Both the position numbers and the translations under genes were made by a program. The notes beneath the pieces are model-generated. The model did no database searches. It was not told where the DNA came from and saw only the letters and a list, made by a program, of their open reading frames with translations. DNA of 64,000 nt from Hephaestia sp. MAHUQ-44. GTDB taxonomy: Bacteria; Pseudomonadota; Alphaproteobacteria; Sphingomonadales; Sphingomonadaceae. The stretch spans positions 124,001-188,000 of the forward strand of contig NZ_JAMSLX010000001.1 in assembly GCF_023806085.1 (NCBI RefSeq), written 5' to 3'. Positions 18,036 to 29,200 of this stretch are shown here, piece by piece (position 1 is the first letter of the stretch; the number at the start of each line of letters is the position of its first letter).

Positions 18036-18123
18036 CGTCACCCCGGACTTGTTCCGGGGTCCAACGCGCCTCAAGCGCAGCCGCTCGTCGTGGGTTGGAT
18101 GCCGGAACGAGTCCGGCATGACG
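18036..18123. repeat. 88-bp palindromic repeat, family C, copy 1
   Basis: Ends CGTCACCCCGGACTTGTTCC and GGAACGAGTCCGGCATGACG pair almost fully; an inner GTCCAAC / GTTGGAT pairs as well. Same length as 26165-26252; a 29-bp deleted form is at 32785-32813. It occupies part of the 391-bp gap between the argD start and the ABC permease; the gap otherwise contains only the family A element and about 140 bp next to argD where a promoter is expected. Confidence 0.85.
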
Positions 18124-18143
18124 GAAAGCTATCGACTCAGCCC

Positions 18144-18288
18144 AGGGCCGATCGACATTCAGCATAGGCGTCGCCGAAAATAGTGGTTTTTCGTGACCCG
18201 GCGCGCAGCGTACTTCAGGTACGTGAGCACCGGAAGCACGGAAAATCGCTATTTGCAGGCCCGCATAGGCTGAATGTCGATCGGCCCT
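18144..18288. repeat. 145-bp terminal-inverted-repeat element, family A, copy 2
   Basis: Perfect 20-bp terminal inverted repeats (AGGGCCGATCGACATTCAGC at the left, its complement at the right). The interior is near-identical to copy 1 at 12910-13054 and imperfectly palindromic. The right end supplies most of the TAG stop codon of the ABC permease gene. No flanking duplication could be seen by eye. It resembles a MITE or large REP-type element; no transposase in the window shares these ends. Confidence 0.87.
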
Positions 18289-19132
18289 AGCTCTTGAGCT
18301 TCCACCCGCGCTTGAGCAACGCATAGCACAGCAAGCCGAGCGCGACGTTGATCGCGAGCACCACCGCCGAGCCGATCACGATCGGCGAATCGGCGACGCC
18401 GATAAAGCCGTAACGGAAACCCGAGATGACGTAGAAGAACGGGTTGAGGTGGCTGATCGCGCGAAACGCCGGCGCCAGCCGATCGACCGAATAAAAGGTG
18501 CCCGACAGCAAGGCGAGCGGCGCGACGACGAAGTTGGTCACCGCCGCGGCGTGATCGAACTTCTCCGCCCAGATCGAGGTCAGCACACCGAGGAACGACA
18601 GGAACAGCGAGCCGAGAAAGCCAAACCACAATATCGCCCACAGATGGTGGGGGGTCACGTCGATGCCGGGCCACAGCGCCATCGCCAGCCACACCGTCGC
18701 GCCGACGCAGAACGCCCGCGTCACCGCGCCGGCCGCGATTCCCGCCAGCAATTCGGCAGTCGAAAGCGGCGGCTGGAGGTAATCGACGATCGTCCCCTGG
18801 ATCTTGCCGACCAGCAGCGAGAAGCTCGCATTGGCGAACGCATTCTGGAGCATCCCCATCACGATCAGCCCCGGCGCGATGAAATCGGCGAACGGCACGC
18901 CCATCACCTCGGCACGCCCGCGCCCGCCCAAAGCGACGGTGAAAATGATGAGATACAGCAGCGTCGTGATCGCCGGCGCCCAGATCGTCTGGAGCTGGAC
19001 CTTGAAGAACCGCCGCACCTCCTTCACATAGAGCGTGCGAAGCCCGCCCCAATTGACGTTCCTGATGACGGGGACGCCGGGGGCATTCGCCACCGCTGAC
19101 TGGATCTCGCCGAAAGGGGGCTGGCTGCTCAT
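18287..19132 (-). CDS. ABC-2 type transporter permease
   Basis: 281 residues with six membrane helices in the ABC-2 arrangement; the segment LNPFFYVISGFRYGFIGVAD near the end is typical of the YadH/NodJ-like permease family. No ATP-binding partner is adjacent, so the ATPase must be encoded elsewhere. The start codon at 19132 is 63 bp from the divergent gcrA start. The stop codon lies in the end of the 145-bp element, so the C-terminus (KRGWKLKS) may have been trimmed or changed. Confidence 0.88.
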   Translation of the reverse strand: MSSQPPFGEIQSAVANAPGVPVIRNVNWGGLRTLYVKEVRRFFKVQLQTIWAPAITTLLYLIIFTVALGGRGRAEVMGVPFADFIAPGLIVMGMLQNAFANASFSLLVGKIQGTIVDYLQPPLSTAELLAGIAAGAVTRAFCVGATVWLAMALWPGIDVTPHHLWAILWFGFLGSLFLSFLGVLTSIWAEKFDHAAAVTNFVVAPLALLSGTFYSVDRLAPAFRAISHLNPFFYVISGFRYGFIGVADSPIVIGSAVVLAINVALGLLCYALLKRGWKLKS

Positions 19133-19195
19133 GCTGCGATCGCGTAATCGCTGCCGCAGCCGCCCGCAACCCGGCAAAGCACTTTGAGGACTTCC

Positions 19196-19903
19196 ATGGC
19201 CTGGACCGACGAACGCATCGACACGCTCAAGACGATGTGGGAAAAGGGAATGACCGCGAGCCAGATCGCCGAGATTCTCGGCGGGGTGAGCCGCAATGCC
19301 GTGATCGGCAAGGCGCACCGGCTGGGCCTGCAATCGCGCCCGTCGCCCGTCAAATCGAATGATGCGGCGGCACCCAAGGCGGCCAAGCCCGCCCCCAAGC
19401 CACCGGCCGAATCGAAGCCCGCCAGGGCCGCCGCGCCGGCCCCTGCGCCCGCCCCGGCCCCCAAGCCCGCTCCCAAGCCCGCGCCTGTCGCCCCTATCGC
19501 TGCTGCGGCGCCCGATCCTCAGGCGGCCGCCGCCGCGCGGGCACCGGCCGCCGTTGAGGAGCCCAAGGTCGTGCTGCGCTCGATCGGCCCCGGCGGTTTC
19601 GTCCGTCAGTCGCCGGGCGAACAACAGCCGCCCGCGACACCCGCCCCGCCGCGCCGTCTCGTGCCGGCGCGCCCGAGCCCCGAGATCGCGGGCAAGACGA
19701 CCCTGCTCGATCTCAACGACCGGATCTGCAAATGGCCGCTCGGGCACCCCGGCGAGCCGGATTTCCACTTTTGCGGCGAAGCGGTGAACCCCGGTTTCCC
19801 TTATTGCGTCGAACATTGCGGCCATGCCTATCAGGCGCAGTTGCCGCGCCGCGATCGCCGCCCGCCGCCGCCGCTGCCGTTCGGCGGCCCCCGCGCGCGC
19901 TGA
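19196..19903 (+). CDS. gcrA: Cell cycle regulator GcrA
   Basis: 235 residues. In Alphaproteobacteria GcrA binds sigma70-RNA polymerase and activates promoters carrying m6A-methylated GANTC sites. The N-terminal helix-turn-helix is textbook: MAWTDERIDTLKTMW, then TASQIAEILGGVSRNAVIGK. A long Ala/Pro/Lys linker (about 55-140) precedes the C-terminal sigma-binding domain with WPLGHPGEPDFHFCG and PYCVEHC. The ATG at 19196 follows GAGGA; a TTG 4 codons upstream is unlikely. Divergent from the ABC permease. Confidence 0.96.
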   Translation: MAWTDERIDTLKTMWEKGMTASQIAEILGGVSRNAVIGKAHRLGLQSRPSPVKSNDAAAPKAAKPAPKPPAESKPARAAAPAPAPAPAPKPAPKPAPVAPIAAAAPDPQAAAAARAPAAVEEPKVVLRSIGPGGFVRQSPGEQQPPATPAPPRRLVPARPSPEIAGKTTLLDLNDRICKWPLGHPGEPDFHFCGEAVNPGFPYCVEHCGHAYQAQLPRRDRRPPPPLPFGGPRAR

Positions 19904-20138
19904 ATCCGGGAGGCCGTTCGGGAAATCGCGGCAGCGCGCTTTTCCGAAGCGGCACCGGCCCGCATCAATCACCGGCCCACGTCAAGCAACGTAAATTGCG
20001 CGGTCCCGCCTGTCCGCAACGGCGGTCTTTCCCGTCATAGGCCGTGGCGGCCGCGCATAATGCGTAAATCCGCGTAACGCCGGCTTGTCTCGACTCTAAG
20101 CACACGCCGCCATGATGCGCCTCTACGGGAGGCATATC

Positions 20139-20558
20139 ATGCAACATCCTGCGCGTTTTCTGGCCGCCGACCGGCGCGGCGTCGCGATCGTCGAGATGGC
20201 GCTGGTGCTGCCGCTGCTCATCACGCTGCTGCTCGGGCTCGTCTGCTACGGCCAGTATTTCCTGATCGCGCACAGCGTGCAGCAGATCGCCAACGATGCC
20301 GCGCGCGCCGCGATCGCCGGGCTCAGCCCCGACGAGCGCAGCCGGCTCGCGATCGACGCCGCCGGGGCCGCCGCGGCTGCCAATCCCGAAATCGACGCGG
20401 GCGCGATGCAGGTCGCGGTCAGCCAGCAGGGGGCAATGATCGCGGTGCGCATCACTGTCGACGCGGACGCACGGCTGATCCGGTTTCCGCTGGTGCCGAT
20501 GCCGTCGCCGCAGATCGCCCGCAACGCCGCGGTGCTCGTGCCGGGGGCCGGGGCATGA
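20139..20558 (+). CDS. TadE-like pilus assembly/pseudopilin-related protein
   Basis: 139 residues. N-terminal DRRGVAIVEMALVLPLLITL is the TadE-type prepilin-like membrane segment with the conserved Glu in IVEMAL. The ATG at 20139 has GGGAGG just upstream; an in-frame ATG 9 codons earlier lacks one. Its stop overlaps the next start as ATGA. No tad secretion ATPase or prepilin peptidase is nearby, so this is a detached TadE/TadG pair. Confidence 0.82.
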   Translation: MQHPARFLAADRRGVAIVEMALVLPLLITLLLGLVCYGQYFLIAHSVQQIANDAARAAIAGLSPDERSRLAIDAAGAAAAANPEIDAGAMQVAVSQQGAMIAVRITVDADARLIRFPLVPMPSPQIARNAAVLVPGAGA

Positions 20559-22192
20559 TCCGCGCCGCCGCCACCGATCGGCACGCCGGGATCGGCGTGA
20601 TCGTCGCGCTGGCGATGCCGATCGCGATCGGCGCCGCCGCGCTCGCGGTCGATGTCGGCAGCGCGACGCTCGCCACCCGGCGGCTTCAGGGCGTGGCCGA
20701 CGCCGCCGCGCTTGCCGCCGCCACCGATCCCGCGCACGCTGATGCCGCCGCCCGGCGCGCGGTAACCGCGGCCAATCTGGGCGGCGCGGTCACTGTCACC
20801 GCCTCCACCGGCCAGTATCGCGCCGATGCCGCGCTGCCCGTCGCCGATCGCTACACCGCCGACGCAACCCCGGCCGATGCCGCGCGAATCACGCTCCATG
20901 CCGCCACACCGACCTATTTCGGTGCGATCTTCGGGCATCGCACGATTCCGATCGCGCGCTCGGCCACCGCGGCGCAAACGCGCATGGCGAGCTTCGCGAT
21001 CGGCAGCCGACTGGCCTCGCTCGACGGCGGCGTGCTCAATGCCCTGCTGTCGGGGCTCACCGGATCGAGCATCTCGCTCAAGGCGCTCGATTATCGCGCG
21101 CTCGCCAGCGCCGATATCGATCTGTTCGCCTGGCTCGATGCGCTGCGCACGCAGGCGCACGTCTCGGCGGACAGTTATGACGAGTTACTCGGCACCTCGG
21201 TCTCGGTCGGCGATGCGCTCATCGCCGCCGCGACCGTCAGCCCCGATTCGGCCACCGCCGACGCGCTGCGGGCGCTCGCCGCACAGGTCGGCAACGCGAC
21301 GATGCCGCTCGACCGCCTGATCGATCTCGGCCCGCTCGGCGATGCCCAGGCCGGGCCCGAGGGGCTCGCGCGGCTCAACGTGCTGTCACTGGTCACGTCG
21401 TTGCTCCAGCGATCGAGCAACACGCGCCGGATCCGGCTCGATCTCGGCGGCGCGATCGCAGGGCTCGCCAGCACCAGGGTGACGATCGCGCTCGGCGAAC
21501 CCGAAGAGCAGTCGCCATGGATCGCGATCGGCGACACCGGTGCGCCGATCGTCCGCACCGCGCAGGCCCGGATCTATCTCGAGGCGACGACGGGCACTAC
21601 CGCGCTGCCGGGGCTGGCCGGGCTCGCCACGCTCCGTCTGCCGCTGTTCATCGAACTGGCGAGCGCCGAAGCGCGGCTCGATGCGATCGATTGCCCGATG
21701 CCCAATGCGCGCACCGTGACGCTGGCCGCGCGCACCAACCCCGGCCGCGCCGCGATCGCGCGCATCGATCCCGCGCGGCTCGACGATTTCACCACGCCCG
21801 TGGCGCTTCATCCGGCCAAGGTGCTCGATACTTTGCTGCTCGATATCGAGGCGCGCGCCTATCTCAGCCTGGGCGCGGCCGAACACTGGCAATCGGTACG
21901 CTTCGAGGAAAATGACATCACCGCCGGCACCCCCAAATCGGTCGCCAGCAGCAGCGCGGTCGGCGGCGTCGCGCAGTCGCTCGCTCAGCAGATGACGCTG
22001 ACGCCGGTATTCGCCGGGATTCCGCTGCCGGTGGGGCCGCTGCTCGGCGCGATCGGCGGCCAGCTCACGCTGCTCGCCCCCGGTGTCGACGGGCTGGTCA
22101 ACCTCGTCACCGGCGCCGCGGGCGTAAAATATGGCGAGGCCGACCTCCGCGTCACCGGCGCCAAATGCGGCATGGCGCGACTGGTGGCGTGA
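20555..22192 (+). CDS. TadG-like membrane-anchored surface protein
   Basis: 545 residues. Starts with a Flp/TadG-type transmembrane segment (IGVIVALAMPIAIGAAALAVDVGSA) and LATRRLQGVADAAALAAA, the usual TadG N-terminus. The long remainder is extracytoplasmic, Ala/Thr-rich, with two cysteines (near DCPM and the C-terminal KCGMARL). No VWA motif recognised. Coupled to the TadE-like gene by ATGA and ends 2 bp from a convergent small gene. Confidence 0.8.
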   Translation: MIRAAATDRHAGIGVIVALAMPIAIGAAALAVDVGSATLATRRLQGVADAAALAAATDPAHADAAARRAVTAANLGGAVTVTASTGQYRADAALPVADRYTADATPADAARITLHAATPTYFGAIFGHRTIPIARSATAAQTRMASFAIGSRLASLDGGVLNALLSGLTGSSISLKALDYRALASADIDLFAWLDALRTQAHVSADSYDELLGTSVSVGDALIAAATVSPDSATADALRALAAQVGNATMPLDRLIDLGPLGDAQAGPEGLARLNVLSLVTSLLQRSSNTRRIRLDLGGAIAGLASTRVTIALGEPEEQSPWIAIGDTGAPIVRTAQARIYLEATTGTTALPGLAGLATLRLPLFIELASAEARLDAIDCPMPNARTVTLAARTNPGRAAIARIDPARLDDFTTPVALHPAKVLDTLLLDIEARAYLSLGAAEHWQSVRFEENDITAGTPKSVASSSAVGGVAQSLAQQMTLTPVFAGIPLPVGPLLGAIGGQLTLLAPGVDGLVNLVTGAAGVKYGEADLRVTGAKCGMARLVA

Positions 22193-22194
22193 GC

Positions 22195-22416
22195 CTAAGC
22201 GTCGGCGAGGTCGAGACGGCGTTTGATGCGCGACACGTCGTCGCGGATCGCATCCAGCTCGACATTGATCCGGGCAATATCGCCGGCGATCGTCACCTGC
22301 TGCTGCTCCACTGAGCTGAGGCGCATCTTGATCGACGCGAGGTCGCGCCGGAAGTCGCCAAACTCGGCGTGCATCCGCTTGAGCAGCTCGTAGGTCAGAT
22401 CGGACGCCTCTGCCAT
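22195..22416 (-). CDS. Small coiled-coil protein
   Basis: 73 residues, charged and helical throughout, with heptad-like spacing in SVEQQQVTIAGDIARINVEL and RDDVSRIKRRLDL. No signal peptide. The ATG at 22416 follows a weak GAG; a longer start near 22451 is possible. Divergent from parE and convergent with the TadG-like gene. Function unknown; such proteins may oligomerise. Confidence 0.65.
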   Translation of the reverse strand: MAEASDLTYELLKRMHAEFGDFRRDLASIKMRLSSVEQQQVTIAGDIARINVELDAIRDDVSRIKRRLDLADA

Positions 22417-22446
22417 CGCTCGAATGTATGCGCGCCGCCTTGATAA

Positions 22447-24480
<2,034 letters not shown>

Positions 24481-24491
24481 GATGTGGTTCG

Positions 24492-24640
24492 ATGCACCTT
24501 TCGGTGCATTGCGGCACCGGCCCGCTCCCCCACCCCACCTCCCATTCAGTATACTGCCGTTGGGAGGTGGGGTGGGGGAGCGGGCCGGTGCCGCCTCGGA
24601 AATCGCGCTTCCGCGATTTCTCAAACAGACTCCGAGAGTC
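24492..24640. repeat. Cluster of four consecutive hairpins downstream of parE
   Basis: (1) ATGCACC-TTTC-GGTGCAT at 24492-24509. (2) A perfect 34-bp inverted repeat, 24511-24544 against 24561-24594, loop 16 nt, starting GCGGCACCGGCCCGCTCCCC. (3) GAAATCGCG-CTTC-CGCGATTTC at 24599-24620. (4) GACTC-CGA-GAGTC at 24628-24640. No T-run follows the large stem. It may work as a transcription terminator or mRNA stabiliser, or it may be a composite palindromic element. Confidence 0.8.
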
Positions 24641-24668
24641 GGTTGATACGTCGTGACGGCCGGATAAG

Positions 24669-26150
24669 ATGCGTCCGATGACCCCGCTGCCGCCAGCATA
24701 TCGTGCCGAAAATCAGCACCGCCACCCACACCCCGTTCGTGCTGAGCTTGTCGAAGCACCGTTCTTCATTTTCCCATCGCGCCGGAAAGAACGGCTCTTC
24801 GACAAGCGCAGGGCGAACGGGTTTCGTTCAGGGCGCGTCGTTCTGGCGGCTGCGCTGGCCGCGATGCTGGCCCCCGCCATCGCGACCGCGCAACAGGCCG
24901 CCCCGCCCCCCGCCGCCGCGGATGATGCGGCGCTCAAACACCGCGCCGACGATCTCGTCGCACTGCTCAACGGCGGCGGCGACGTGGCCGCGGCGTTCGC
25001 GCCCGAATTTCTGGCGCAGGTCAACGAAGCCCAGTTGCGCGCGACGATCGCGCAGGTGACGCAGATGCTCGGCCGCGCGGAAACAGTCGCCACGCTGACC
25101 CCGATCTCGGCGCACGCCGCCGACGCCACGATCGCTTACGAAAAGGGATCGCTAAGCCTCAAATTCGCGGTTCAGCCCGAGGCCCCGCACCGCTTCGTCG
25201 GGCTGCGGCTGACGGGCACCCAGAGCGGCGAACAATCGATCGCCGAGGTCGCCGCCGCGGTCCGCGCGCTGCCCGGCAAGACCGGCTTCATCCTCACCCG
25301 GCTCGACGCCCCCGACGCATCCCCGATCGCCGCGATCGACCCCGATCGCCCGCTCGCGATCGGCTCGGCGTTCAAACTCGTGATCCTTGCCGAACTGGTG
25401 CGGGCAATCGAGGCGGGCGAGCGCGATTGGGACGAGGCGATCACGCTCGACGGCAGCGACCTTCCCGGCGGTTTCTATGCCGACAAGGCCAAGGGCACGA
25501 TCGCCACGCTCCGCGATCTCGCGACCAGAATGATCTCGGTGAGCGACAATAGCGCCACCGACATCCTGCTCGCGACGCTCGGCCGCGCGAAGGTCGAGGC
25601 GATGCTCCCCGTGATCGGGGTCAAGGACCCGGCCGGGATGCGGCCGTTCCTCTCGACGCTCGAGATGTTCAAACTGAAGGGCGTCGACGGCGGCAAACTC
25701 GGCGACCAATGGCTGACGCTCGACGAGAAAGGCCGCCGCACCTTGCTCGCCGACAAGGTCGGCCCCGCGCCGATTTCCGCTATCCCTGCGGGGCTGTTCC
25801 AGGACAACAAGCCCAACCGGCTCGGCATCGAATGGTATGCGAGCCCCGCCGATCTCGCGCGGATGATGGATTGGCTGCGGCGCCACACCGACTCCGGCCC
25901 CGCCGCCGAGGCACGCCGCATCCTGGGGCTCAATCCCGGCATCCCGCCCGATGCCGCGTCGGCGTGGCGTTATGTCGGCTACAAGGGCGGGTCGGAGCCC
26001 GGCGTGCTCGATATGACGCTGCTGCTCGAAGCCAAAGCGGGCGGCTGGTACGTGCTCAGCGGCACGTGGAACAACCCCGATGCCGCGCTCGCCGAAGGCC
26101 GCCTGATCGGCCTCATCGCCCGCGCGGCAACCCTGGCGGCAGCGCCCTAA
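24669..26150 (+). CDS. Class A beta-lactamase-like serine hydrolase with repeat-derived N-terminal extension
   Basis: 493 codons. The catalytic domain has S-x-x-K as SAFK, the SDN loop in VSDNSATDILL and a KGG triad in YKGGSEPG, i.e. the penicillin-binding/beta-lactamase fold; whether it hydrolyses beta-lactams is unknown. A signal peptide (VVLAAALAAMLAPAIATAQQ) begins only at about residue 57. Residues about 22-51 are translated from a family D repeat (24733-24821). No ATG, GTG or TTG lies between the repeat and the hydrophobic core, so either translation starts at 24669/24678 with a long extension, or the native start was lost. Confidence 0.8.
   Translation: MRPMTPLPPAYRAENQHRHPHPVRAELVEAPFFIFPSRRKERLFDKRRANGFRSGRVVLAAALAAMLAPAIATAQQAAPPPAAADDAALKHRADDLVALLNGGGDVAAAFAPEFLAQVNEAQLRATIAQVTQMLGRAETVATLTPISAHAADATIAYEKGSLSLKFAVQPEAPHRFVGLRLTGTQSGEQSIAEVAAAVRALPGKTGFILTRLDAPDASPIAAIDPDRPLAIGSAFKLVILAELVRAIEAGERDWDEAITLDGSDLPGGFYADKAKGTIATLRDLATRMISVSDNSATDILLATLGRAKVEAMLPVIGVKDPAGMRPFLSTLEMFKLKGVDGGKLGDQWLTLDEKGRRTLLADKVGPAPISAIPAGLFQDNKPNRLGIEWYASPADLARMMDWLRRHTDSGPAAEARRILGLNPGIPPDAASAWRYVGYKGGSEPGVLDMTLLLEAKAGGWYVLSGTWNNPDAALAEGRLIGLIARAATLAAAP
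24733..24821. repeat. Palindromic repeat, family D, copy 2, inside an ORF
   Basis: Arms CCGTTCGTGCTGAGCTTGTC... and ...CTTCGACAAGCGCAGGGCGA, like copy 1 at 15531-15617, with an inner CCGTTCTT / AAGAACGG pair. Read in frame it encodes VRAELVEAPFF...LFDKRRANG directly ahead of the signal peptide of the serine hydrolase. Confidence 0.85.
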
Positions 26151-26164
26151 TTTCCGACGTTACC

Positions 26165-26252
26165 CGTCACCCCGGACTTGTTCCGGGGTCCAACGTGCCG
26201 CAAGCGCTGGCGCTCGAGGAGGGTTGGATGCCGGAACAAGTCCGGCATGACG
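26165..26252. repeat. 88-bp palindromic repeat, family C, copy 2
   Basis: CGTCACCCCGGACTTGTTCC... to ...GGAACAAGTCCGGCATGACG; 20 of the 22 terminal positions pair, plus an inner TCCAAC / GTTGGA. Fills the convergent gap between the serine hydrolase and tamB and could end transcription from both sides. Confidence 0.85.
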
Positions 26253-26298
26253 GGAGAAATTCGACCCCCCTCTCAAAACCCCTTCAGGCACCCCGCCC

Positions 26299-29200
26299 TC
26301 AATAGTCCTTCGACACCCGCACGTTGGCGCTCTGCCGCCCCAGCGTCGAGATGCTCGACAAGAGCGACAGCCAGCGCGTCATCTGGAACTCGACCTGCGT
26401 CGCCGAATAGCCCTGCCCGTCGGTGATGATCTCGGCGAACAGCCGCCGGGTGATATATTTGCCCGCCGCCACCGACGTCCCCTGCCCGGTCTGCGGATCG
26501 GCGGGCAGGATGCGTAGCCGATCGAGCCCGACCGCGCGGCGGAAGGCGTTGATCGGGTTGATGCCCGTGCCGCCGTCCTGCAACGCCGCCACCGCAGCGG
26601 CGAGCTGGAGCGCCTCGGGCGCCGACAGATTGGTGATCGAGGTGCCGAACAGCAGCCGTGACATCAATTCGTCCTCGGGCAGCGCGGGCACCGAGGTGAA
26701 CGAGATTTCGGGCTTCTGCGCGTTGCCGGTGACGTGGATCGTCGCGTTGAGCCCGGTTTCGCTGGCGTTGGCCGAAATATCGAGCGCGGGGTTGGCGGGC
26801 ACCTCGCCGGCAAAGCGGATGATCCCACGGTCGAGCTCGAACTCGCGCCCGGCGAATTCGTAATCGCCGCGGATCAGGTCGGCCCGCCCGGTGATCGCCG
26901 GATTGTCGGGCGCGCCGCCGATATTGAGATCGGCGCTCCATTCGCTGCTCAGCCCCAACCCGGTCACCATCAGCCGGTTCTTCATCTTCGCATGGACCGC
27001 AAGCGTCCAGGGCTTGGCCGGGATCTCGTCTTCCTCGCCGCCGCCGGGCAGGTTGATCTCCTTGATGTTGAGCCGGGGCACCGCCGTCGCGGCGGTCGCG
27101 CGGCCGAGCTGATAACGGCTTTCGTTGACCGCAACGTCGCCCGAGATCGTGCCGCCCGATCCGGTCGAGACGAACCGCAGCGGCCCGGTGACGGTGGCGC
27201 CGATATCGTCGCGATCGATCAGCACGGCATGATCGGCGGCGAGCTTCAGATCGATGCCGAACCCGTTGGCCGCGGCGAAATCGAACGCGCCCGATCCCGA
27301 CACGCTGCCCTTGCCCGCCTGCCCGGTGAATTGGGTGAGCACCAGCCGCGAGCCGTTGAACGCGCCGTGTGCGCGCAAATTGGTGATGACGGTGCCCGTG
27401 GTCCCGCTTTCGAGCCGCGCGCCATTGGCATCGACCACGCCTTGAATCCGCGGATCGGCCAGTCGTCCGGTCGCATCGGCCGCGATCGCCACCGGCCCCG
27501 ACAGATCGAACAATTCGACCCCGGTCAGCCGCCACAAGGTATCGGCGGGGCCGCTGTAGCGCAGCTGCGCGAACAACGGCGCGTTGAGCAGCCGCTCGGC
27601 CACACCACCGCCACCCAGCGGCGACAGCCGTACCTGCGCGCGCCCGATCGTGCGGCCACCGCTGGCAACCACCGCGCGCGCGGCGGCGGTGTTGGCATCG
27701 AGCACGCCCGCGATCCCGAGATCGACCGGCCGCGAAGTCAGCACCAGTCCCGATCGGCTCAGCCCGCGCACCGTCAGGTTGATCCGGCCGGTGGGCGCGC
27801 CGCCGTCGGTCGCGGCATAGCTGAGCGTGCCCGAGCTGCTGCCGCCAAGGCCAAGCCCCGGAAAGCCGATGTCGAGGATCGACAGCGGCAGCCGCGCGAG
27901 GCGCGCGTTGAACGCCACCGCGCCGCCCCCGAACCGCCCGTCGACTTCCGCCTCGCCGCCCGCGAACGCGAGCTTGGTCGCCGCCAGCCGCCAGCCCGTG
28001 CCCGCGCGCGTCAGCACCGCCGGGGTCAGCAGCGTGAGGTCGCGTTGATCGACCTTGCCCTTCGCGCGCACGACATAGCGATCGGCATCGACCTCGGTGA
28101 CGGTCTGAATCGCGAACGCGCGCCCGCGCGATCCCGAAATCGACGCGCGCACCTCGCCCACGCCGCCCCGCAGATTGGCCTCGGCGGCAAACCGCCCGAT
28201 CGTGAGCGGCCCTTGCCTGAGGCCGATGCCGGTCGCGGTGGCGTCGATCGTCGCCCCCGCGGGATCGAGCACGGTCGTGAAATCGAGCTTGCCGCGCTGG
28301 AGCGTCGCCGCATCGAGCCGCGCGCGGGTGAAATCGAGATGCCCCTCGATCCGCTGGTTGCCGCCTTGGGGCCGGAACCGCAGCACGCCCGCAAAGCCGC
28401 CGCCGCCCACGTCGAGCGCGCCCGCAAACCCGCCCGTCACGATATCGAGCGCGCCCGACGCGTGCGCCCCGCTGACATCGAGTGCCGCGATCGCGATCCG
28501 GCCCTGCCCGCCGGGCGGTAGCAGGATCGCGCCATGGCTCGTGAACGGCCCCAGCCGCGACTGCCCCTTGGCGGTATAATCATACCCTTGAGCGGTCGGA
28601 TCGAGATGCGCGGTCACATCGCCAAGCCCCAGCGTCGCGTTGGGGGCGTCGAAATGGAGATCGAGCGTCGGGTGATCGATCTTCCCGTCGAGGACGATGC
28701 TGAACGCGCCATAGGTCCGCTGCACCCCGCGGCCCTCGAAATGGAAGCTGCCGTCGCGCCGCCGGATACCATTGCCGGTGATGCGGATGTCGGGCGCGGT
28801 CAGCACCAGATCGGTGAAATGGAGCACCAGATCGGTCCCGCGCTCGAGCCGCGTCACGATATGCGGCAGTCCGCCGGCAAGGCTGGCGAAAAACGCGTTG
28901 TCGAGCCGCACCATCTGCGCGGTCCCGGTGCCCACCAGTCGCGTGCCGCGCCCGCCCGGCCCCGGCACCGCCTGCAACCGCGAGGTCACATCGACCACGC
29001 CCAGCCCCGGAATCAGATACCGCCGGAGCCCGCCATTGAGGTTGACCTCATAGCGCCCGGTCCTGAGATCGAGCAGCAGGTCGATCCGCCCGTTGAGTTT
29101 GTCCGAGCCGAGCTTGAGATCGTTGCCGGTCACGAACGCGCTCGTCACCTTGAGCGCGCCCGACAGCGACAAATTGCGCAAGATGCCCCCAGCGACATCG

